A DNA stretch of 37,389 nt from Eggerthellaceae bacterium. GTDB lineage: Bacteria; Actinomycetota; Coriobacteriia; Coriobacteriales; Eggerthellaceae. Position numbers and translations under genes: made by a program. The stretch spans positions 1 through 37,389 of the forward strand of contig JAFUCC010000198.1 of the NCBI GenBank assembly GCA_017459925.1, given 5' to 3'. Within the stretch, counting starts at the first letter, position 1. Each line of letters begins with the position of its first letter. Under the pieces are notes generated by a model that saw only the letters and a list, made by a program, of their open reading frames with translations, was not told where the DNA came from and ran no database searches. Shown here piece by piece: positions 30,905-37,389 of the stretch.

Positions 30905-31954
30905 GTGAAAAAAGCATTAACACTTATTTGGTCAGTGACATTGGCACTTTGTCTTTGCCTGACAGCTTGCGGAGATAATAACAACAGCACAAGCAATGAA
31001 TCATCGGCATCGGTAGAATCTCCCAGCGACGAACTCAGAAACAAACCACAGTCTGAACTTGCGGTGTACCTGTATAACTACTGGCGGAATGATATTCCGG
31101 AAGGGAGCGAAAAAGAACTGCCGAAAAATTACCGGACATGCGCATCCGAATTCCACGATTATGATGAATTCGGAGAAGAGGAAGGCCTCGAGAAAGATTA
31201 TCAGCCCGACCTAACCGGCCTTGACACACTGAATGCGTCCGGATCCGGTTATTTCAATGAAGCACAGTTTGCAAAAATGGTTGAAACACTCCGTTCCGAA
31301 TATGACGGTACCATCTACGACGTGGATTTGCGCCGGGAGCCTCACGGACAATTTAACGATACATCCGTAACGTGGTACAGCAAATTCAACCTGTATATGG
31401 TTGAATTGAGTGATGCGGAGGCCGATGTTCAAGCAGGGGAATTCATGCAGGCAGCCGAAGGGACGTCCCAGGTGCTTTATGATTCCGATGATTATCCGGA
31501 TCCATCAAAAACCATTCCAATTGAAGTGACCGACGTGACCACCGAAGATGAACTTTGTGCGAAATATGATGTGAATTATGTTCATATTCCCTGCACTGAC
31601 CATATTTGTCCCTCAGATGCCGAGTTTGACATGTTCATCCGAATGGTACGGGATCTTCCCGAAAACGCATGGCTCCATATTCACTGCAGCGGAGGAAAAG
31701 GCCGGGCTACGACTTTTCTCGTTCTCTATGACATGATGCGCAACCCCGGCGTCTCCCTGAAGGATATAGCCTACCGTCAGGCTTATCTGGGAAAGAAGAA
31801 CGTGCTGAACCCGGGCAAAGATGGTAGCTGGAAGGAACCCTACGTCACAGAACGTGCTGAAATAATGCCAAAACTTTACGACTATGTGCAGGCGAATTAT
31901 GAGAGCGGCTTCACACAGCTGTGGTCCGAATATAGACAGGCTAAAGGTTTCTGA
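30905..31954 (+). CDS. PTP-like phytase (cysteine phosphatase) lipoprotein
   Basis: Start GTG 30905 follows AGGAAGGA and gives a lipoprotein signal: a hydrophobic stretch and lipobox LTAC with Cys22. The mature 328 residues contain DVDLRREPHGQFND (about 139-152), VTWYSKFN, TDHICP (possible general-acid loop, about 231-236) and the phosphatase P-loop HCSGGKGRATT (C261, R267). This order is that of PTP-like inositol polyphosphatases known from Selenomonas and related anaerobes, which degrade phytate. It would act at the cell surface. The gene is markedly AT-rich and uses different codons from all neighbours, indicating recent transfer. One residue is inserted after the P-loop Arg (RATT instead of the common RTT). 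Confidence 0.82.
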   Translation: MKKALTLIWSVTLALCLCLTACGDNNNSTSNESSASVESPSDELRNKPQSELAVYLYNYWRNDIPEGSEKELPKNYRTCASEFHDYDEFGEEEGLEKDYQPDLTGLDTLNASGSGYFNEAQFAKMVETLRSEYDGTIYDVDLRREPHGQFNDTSVTWYSKFNLYMVELSDAEADVQAGEFMQAAEGTSQVLYDSDDYPDPSKTIPIEVTDVTTEDELCAKYDVNYVHIPCTDHICPSDAEFDMFIRMVRDLPENAWLHIHCSGGKGRATTFLVLYDMMRNPGVSLKDIAYRQAYLGKKNVLNPGKDGSWKEPYVTERAEIMPKLYDYVQANYESGFTQLWSEYRQAKGF

Positions 31955-32223
31955 CATAGTTTCTAATCATTCGATTAGACATGTTCCCTCAAACTGGTAT
32001 GTGCCACGTGATAGCAAAATTGTTTCCTCGTGCCACATCGAAACGGTGGCTTCGATTGCCAAGCCCCCGATTTCCCAATCAATCGCGCATTCTCACCTAC
32101 AAGGGCCTCCGCAGTCTCTATAATGGTTCGCGCTCAAATAGTGTTGAAGAAGTCGTCTAATACGTATGCGAGGCTGCGAGGGGGAGTTTGCAGCCGGCTC
32201 CATATGCTTCAGGGGGAAGCATT
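31955..32223. other. 269-nt gap, AT-rich near the phosphatase gene
   Basis: A small hairpin (CTAATC 31963-31968, GATTAG 31973-31978) follows the phosphatase stop and could be a weak terminator. The AT-rich character fades by about 32,150, where GC content returns to the local norm; this may mark the end of the acquired segment. No gene is seen. Confidence 0.4.
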
Positions 32224-33603
<1,380 letters not shown>

Positions 33604-33680
33604 TCCCAAGAGCGCAAACGACCGCCGCCGATAGGCTGTCAAGCCCTGCATATTGGCAGGATATTCCCCGCTGTTAGCCG

Positions 33681-33686
33681 TATAAT
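33681..33686 (+). promoter_or_regulatory. Candidate -10 element before the second diguanylate cyclase
   Basis: A perfect TATAAT lies 54 nt before ATG 33741. No good -35 hexamer is seen at 16-18 nt upstream; TTGGCA at 33653-33658 is 22 nt away. Confidence 0.45.
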
Positions 33687-33740
33687 GCTGGTGTCGGCCC
33701 TTCATCGTCGCTTGTCTAAGCAGGCCGGCAGAGGCGGGGG

Positions 33741-35489
33741 ATGCATTCGATTCGCGTAAAGATCACGGCGGCCACCATTGCGGCGATCATCATCAGCGTG
33801 TTGGCGCTGGGCTTCATCGCCGTATTCACCATTGGCGTGGAAAGCGACGAAGCTTCGACCGAGAAGATGCAGCTCATCAGCGAGAACGCGCAGAAGTCGC
33901 TCGATGGGTACCTGAACAGCCTGAAGCAGTCGGTCGACATGGCCGACTTCGTGGCGGAAGATTCACTGTCGCAGATTCGCCTCGAGGACTACAACATTCC
34001 CAACGCGTCCTCGCGCGCCGTGAACCAAACGCCCGAGCAGGCGCAGAAGCTCGACGAGTTCCTGACGTCGCATTTCTCCCTTGTGCGGAGCGCGTTCGGC
34101 AGCGTGGCCAATTCCACGAGCGGCGTCGAGGAATACTATTACTGCATCAACGCCAACCTCGGCTCGTCCAGCCACGGCTTCTTCTATTCGAAGGTGGGCC
34201 TTTCCGACTTTCAGGAGCAACCGCCCATAAACTCGCATAACCTCGACCCGCGCGAGGTCGACCGCGACATCTGGTACTTCGCGCCCATTCAGGCAGGTTC
34301 GCCCGTTTGGGTTGGCCCCTACCGGGACCGTTACCACGATGACGCTTCGGTGATTTCGTACGTGGTGCCGACGTACAAGGACAACACGCTCATCGGCGTT
34401 ATCGGCATGGATATCCTCATGGAAACGTTGGTTTCCCAGATCAGTTCCATTCAGGTGTACGACACGGGGTTTGCCTGCCTGCTCGACCAGGACGGCCACA
34501 TCCTGTACCACCCCGACATGGAAGAGGGAAGCGTGCCGCAGGCCATTGACGACCTGCTCAGCTCAGGAGTCTTCCAACAGGAAAGCAGCAACGGGGAAAT
34601 GATCCGTTATAACGTGGACGGCGAGGAGCGCCAGCTCGCGTTTTCGACGCTCACCAACGGCATGAAAGTCGTGGTTGCCGCGCCGGTGAGCGAGATCGCG
34701 GCGTCCCAGCGGACGTTGACCGAGCTTATCTCGGTCATAGCGAGCATCATCCTCGTCATTTTCACCGTCTTCATCTTGGTGGTCATGGATGCCATCACCG
34801 ACCCGCTGAAGCGACTCACGGCTGCTTCCCGTAAACTCGCGTCCGGCGATTACGATGTCGAACTCGATTATGATGGGAAAGACGAGGTCGGCGTTCTCAC
34901 CGACTCGTTCAGGCAGATGCGCGACGAGCTGCGGACCTACATTACCGATTTGAACAGCCGCGCTTCGACGGACGCCCTTACAGGCGTGAGGAACAAGGGA
35001 GCCTACGACGCCCTGGTCGCCAAGATCGATGGGACGATAGACGCAAGCGGCGAGGGCGAACCCCCGAAGTTCGGCCTCATCGTGCTCGATTGCAACGACC
35101 TGAAGCAGATCAACGACGAATACGGGCATGCGAACGGCGACGTGTACCTTCAGAGCGCGCGCAGGGTCATCTGCCGGGTGTTTGCCCATAGCGCCGTGTT
35201 CCGCATCGGTGGCGACGAGTTCGCGGTCGTCTTGCAAGGCGAGGACTTCGACAACAGGGGCCGACTGCTCGACGCGTTCGACGAGATGGTCGAAGAGGTG
35301 AATGCCGTTGTTTCCGAACCTTGGAAGCGCGTCAACATAGCCAAGGGTGTGGCCACGTTCACGCCGGGCCAAGACAAAAGCGTTGAGGACGTGTTCAACC
35401 GCGCTGACGAGCGCATGTACGAGGACAAGCAGCAATACAGGCGCCGGCGCGACCGCGCCGCTGCCGAGGCAAGCGCGGATAACGGGTAG
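33741..35489 (+). CDS. Cache-HAMP-GGDEF diguanylate cyclase, no I-site
   Basis: The 582-residue protein has a first membrane segment (about 9-31), a large extracytoplasmic domain of dCache type (WYFAPIQAGSPVWVGPYRD, VVPTYKDNTLIGVIGMDI, DGHILYHPDM), a second membrane segment (about 332-353), a HAMP region (TDPLKRLTAASRKLASGDY) and GGDEF at 490-494 (VFRIGGDEFAVVLQ). The position of the inhibition site reads FAHS (481-484), so RxxD is absent and feedback inhibition should be lost. Cache domains of this form often bind small metabolites. The tilS gene starts 6 nt downstream, so the two are probably co-transcribed. Confidence 0.88.
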   Translation: MHSIRVKITAATIAAIIISVLALGFIAVFTIGVESDEASTEKMQLISENAQKSLDGYLNSLKQSVDMADFVAEDSLSQIRLEDYNIPNASSRAVNQTPEQAQKLDEFLTSHFSLVRSAFGSVANSTSGVEEYYYCINANLGSSSHGFFYSKVGLSDFQEQPPINSHNLDPREVDRDIWYFAPIQAGSPVWVGPYRDRYHDDASVISYVVPTYKDNTLIGVIGMDILMETLVSQISSIQVYDTGFACLLDQDGHILYHPDMEEGSVPQAIDDLLSSGVFQQESSNGEMIRYNVDGEERQLAFSTLTNGMKVVVAAPVSEIAASQRTLTELISVIASIILVIFTVFILVVMDAITDPLKRLTAASRKLASGDYDVELDYDGKDEVGVLTDSFRQMRDELRTYITDLNSRASTDALTGVRNKGAYDALVAKIDGTIDASGEGEPPKFGLIVLDCNDLKQINDEYGHANGDVYLQSARRVICRVFAHSAVFRIGGDEFAVVLQGEDFDNRGRLLDAFDEMVEEVNAVVSEPWKRVNIAKGVATFTPGQDKSVEDVFNRADERMYEDKQQYRRRRDRAAAEASADNG

Positions 35490-35494
35490 GCGCC

Positions 35495-36580
35495 ATGATA
35501 GACCTGCTGTTCAGAACCGAGCTCGTACTTGCGAGCCGCGGGCTTGTGGAAGCGAACGATCCCGTGCTGCTCATGGTGTCGGGCGGATCGGATTCCACGG
35601 CGATGGCCTACCTTGCCCGCGGGCTGCGCGAACGGGGCGCAATCGGGCCGCTCGCCATGCTGCATGTGAACCACCGGCTTCGCGGCGGGGCCGCCGACGA
35701 GGACGCCGAGTTCGCGCGGCAGCTCGCCGAGGTGCTGGATATCCCCTTCACGTGCGCGACGATCGAAGTCGGCGCCATCGCGGAAGCAGAGCACGGCAAC
35801 GTGGAGGCGGTTGCGCGCCGCGAGCGTTACGCGGCTGCCCATGACGCGCTCGCCGACCTATGCCGGCGCGAGGAGGCGCCGGTGTCGCGGGGGCGCATTT
35901 TCGTGGCGCACACGGTCGACGACCGCATCGAGAACTTCTACATGCGCTCTATCGTGGGCACGGGCCCGGGTGGCTTCAGGTCGATGCTGTACCGCAACGG
36001 CCAGGTGGTGCGCCCCGTGCTCGACGCGAGCCGCGAGGAGTTGAGGGATTACATCGCCCGCCGGGCGAAGGACGGGTTCCCAGTCGCGCGCGACGCCGCA
36101 GGCGCGCTGTGGCGTGAAGACGCCACTAACGAGCACACCGACCGGTTCCGCGCGTACGTCCGCCACGAGATCATCCCGCGGGCAGAGGAACGCAATCCGA
36201 AACTGCGCGAGACGCTCATGCGCACGATGAACCTCATCGCCGACGAGGACGACATGGTGTCCGCCATGGCCGATGAAGTCGCTGCCAAGAACGTGCAGTG
36301 GCTGGGCGAAGGGGAGGGGTGCCTCATCGCGCCCGCGTTCGCCGTCGTGCCCGTGCCGTTGCAGCGCCGTGTGGTGTCGGGCGCGCTTGCGCAGATGCTC
36401 GGCGCCGACGAGCGCATCGACACGGCCACCATCGAAGCGGTGCTCGCCGGGTTTTCGGACGGCAAGCCCAACGGCGGCTACGTCGTGAACGTGCAGGGCA
36501 ACCTGGCCGTCAGCGCCAACAAGCAAGGCGTGCGCATCGAGCCCATGGCCGCCTTCCGCACGCGCCGGAAGAGGGTGTGA
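35495..36580 (+). CDS. tilS: tRNA(Ile)-lysidine synthase
   Basis: This 361-residue enzyme has the PP-loop SGGSDSTAMAYL at residues 29-40, MLHVNHRLRGGAADEDAEF (about 53-71) and AHTVDDRIENFYMRSI (about 141-156). It uses ATP to attach lysine to C34 of the tRNA that reads AUA codons, which makes it essential in most bacteria. The start ATG 35495 lies 6 nt after the cyclase stop. The protein is a compact form with a short C-terminal region. Confidence 0.92.
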   Translation: MIDLLFRTELVLASRGLVEANDPVLLMVSGGSDSTAMAYLARGLRERGAIGPLAMLHVNHRLRGGAADEDAEFARQLAEVLDIPFTCATIEVGAIAEAEHGNVEAVARRERYAAAHDALADLCRREEAPVSRGRIFVAHTVDDRIENFYMRSIVGTGPGGFRSMLYRNGQVVRPVLDASREELRDYIARRAKDGFPVARDAAGALWREDATNEHTDRFRAYVRHEIIPRAEERNPKLRETLMRTMNLIADEDDMVSAMADEVAAKNVQWLGEGEGCLIAPAFAVVPVPLQRRVVSGALAQMLGADERIDTATIEAVLAGFSDGKPNGGYVVNVQGNLAVSANKQGVRIEPMAAFRTRRKRV

Positions 36581-36585
36581 TGTGT

Positions 36586-36702
36586 CAGAAGGATAATGAG
36601 CATCAGGACGTTCCTGCGACTCATTACCGGGAGACGTGACAGAGGTTGGGACACTCTGAGCAAATGAGTCGCAGGAACGTCCTGATGCTCATTATCCTTC
36701 TG
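36586..36702. repeat. REPIN-like repeat family B, copy 5, extended to 40-bp perfect arms
   Basis: The core units at 36595-36625 and 36663-36693 are separated by 37 nt. Perfect pairing extends 9 nt outwards (CAGAAGGAT and ATCCTTCTG), so that 36586-36625 and 36663-36702 are exact reverse complements over 40 nt. Arms differ from other copies (GCATC and GTCGC in place of GTAGC), yet both halves carry the same changes. It lies between tilS and maf. Confidence 0.93.
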
Positions 36703-36725
36703 GCATATCCGTAGGAGGAATGAGC

Positions 36726-37340
36726 ATGGATTACGACATCGTATTGGCAAGCGCTTCGCCGCGCCGCCGCGAGCTTTTGGCGCAAACAGGCGTCGAGTTC
36801 CGCGTGCATGCGGTCGACGTCGACGAATCGCTCGACGAGCGGCTGGCGGAAGATCCGGTCGAAGCGGTGAAGAAGCTGGCAGAGCGCAAGGCGAAAGCCG
36901 CGGTCGAGCAGCTTGTCACGCCCGATTACGACGGCACGATGGTCGTGCTGGGTTCCGACACCATGGTGGTGTTCCGCGGCGAGATCTTCGGCAAGCCGCG
37001 TGATGCCGCCGATGCCGAGCGCATGCTGCGCGCGCTTTCCGGGCACGGGCACGACGTTCACACCGCCGTGTCGTTTTGGGCGGTCAACGCTCCGAAAGGG
37101 GAAGACGTCGGCCTGTTCTACCGCACGTTCGTCGACACGACCTACGTGTACTTCCGCGAGCTTTCCGACGAGGAAATCGCCGCCTACATCGAAAGCGGTG
37201 ACCCCTTCGACAAAGCCGGCTCGTACGGCATCCAATCGGGCGGAGGCGCCTTCGTCGACCACATCGAGGGCAACCTCGACACCGTCATCGGCTTTCCCGT
37301 CGAGCGTCTGAAGGCCGAGTTCCCCGACATCTTCGGATAG
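36726..37340 (+). CDS. maf: Maf-family nucleotide pyrophosphatase
   Basis: The 204-residue protein begins MDYDIVLASASPRRRELL, the Maf signature, and has SDTMVVFRGEIFGKP and the C-terminal YFRELSDEEIAAYIESGDPFDKAG. Maf proteins hydrolyse non-canonical or modified nucleoside triphosphates (for example m7GTP, dTTP or UTP) to monophosphates; the subgroup cannot be fixed here. ATG 36726 is preferred because GGAGG (36714-36718) is 7 nt away; ATG 36720 is too close to it. B repeats flank the gene on both sides, and its TAG abuts the second one. Confidence 0.9.
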   Translation: MDYDIVLASASPRRRELLAQTGVEFRVHAVDVDESLDERLAEDPVEAVKKLAERKAKAAVEQLVTPDYDGTMVVLGSDTMVVFRGEIFGKPRDAADAERMLRALSGHGHDVHTAVSFWAVNAPKGEDVGLFYRTFVDTTYVYFRELSDEEIAAYIESGDPFDKAGSYGIQSGGGAFVDHIEGNLDTVIGFPVERLKAEFPDIFG

Positions 37341-37389
37341 AATGAGTAGCAGGACGTTCCTGTTACTCATTTCTAATGAGTAACAGGAA
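37341..37389. repeat. REPIN-like repeat family B, copy 6 (3-nt spacer, cut by window end)
   Basis: Left unit 37341-37371 (arms AATGAGTAGCAGGA and TCCTGTTACTCATT), a 3-nt spacer, then the first 15 bases of the right unit (AATGAGTAACAGGAA). The visible part of the right unit matches the reverse complement of the left exactly. Confidence 0.88.

Noticed and set aside
30882-30907. A further family A copy before the phytase-like gene (TGAAACAGG...ACCTGT)
   Set aside because: The right arm is only 6 nt and the centre is the purine-rich ribosome site; the match is likely chance.

Overview
The window is high-GC bacterial DNA with actinobacterial codon use. Three things point to a gut-type Coriobacteriia, most likely Eggerthellaceae: a PucR-type regulator beside a uroporphyrinogen-decarboxylase-fold methyltransferase and an ATC-hydrolase family protein, a complete middle section of the oxygen-independent (cbi) cobalamin pathway, and many short palindromic repeats between genes. 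No marker gene fixes the genus, so this placement is an inference. I see no rRNA, tRNA, CRISPR array, transposase or integrase.

Layout. 1-5,300: an HxlR regulator, a DUF3990 toxin-like/XRE gene pair, a diaminopropionate ammonia-lyase, a TetR regulator divergent from an HXXEE membrane protein with a perfect operator between them, and a DUF554 gene that has lost its middle. 5,445-9,550: an HD hydrolase, then a URO-D-fold methyltransferase, a PucR-type regulator and an ATC-hydrolase family protein. 9,722-11,064: a second DUF3990/XRE pair. 11,196-20,987: cbiD, cobM (cbiF), cbiG, cobJ (cbiH), cbiJ, a cbiE-cbiT fusion, cbiA, cbiP and cbiC, all on the + strand. These cover contraction of the cobalt-precorrin ring and amidation to cobyric acid; cbiL, the chelatase, cbiB and the nucleotide-loop genes are not here. 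21,120-23,063: homoserine dehydrogenase and a HAD hydrolase. 23,117-26,740: a P1 peptidase, a CoaX homologue with an altered first motif, and an OPT transporter. 26,791-28,420: a hipBA-like operon with three evenly spaced operators. 28,493-30,819: an unrecognised gene, a small membrane protein and an rRNA uracil methyltransferase. 30,905-31,954: an AT-rich lipoprotein phosphatase of the PTP-like phytase type, probably acquired. 32,224-37,340: two diguanylate cyclases, tilS and a Maf-type pyrophosphatase.

The most striking structure is not a gene. At least five families of palindromic repeats lie in and between these genes. One family (here B) forms REPIN-like elements: two 31-nt near-palindromes in inverted orientation, separated by exactly 37 nt at three loci and by 18, 9 and 3 nt at three others. 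Within a locus the two halves mirror each other almost perfectly, while loci differ from each other. The ends of families A and B carry stop codons, and several genes end inside a repeat. Family C lies in frame within proteins: it makes up most of an N-terminal extension of CbiJ and part of the linker between the two domains of CbiA. CbiJ therefore has repeat-derived residues at both ends. The closest described parallels are REPINs and the protein-coding Rickettsia palindromic elements; the combination seen here deserves a genome-wide look.
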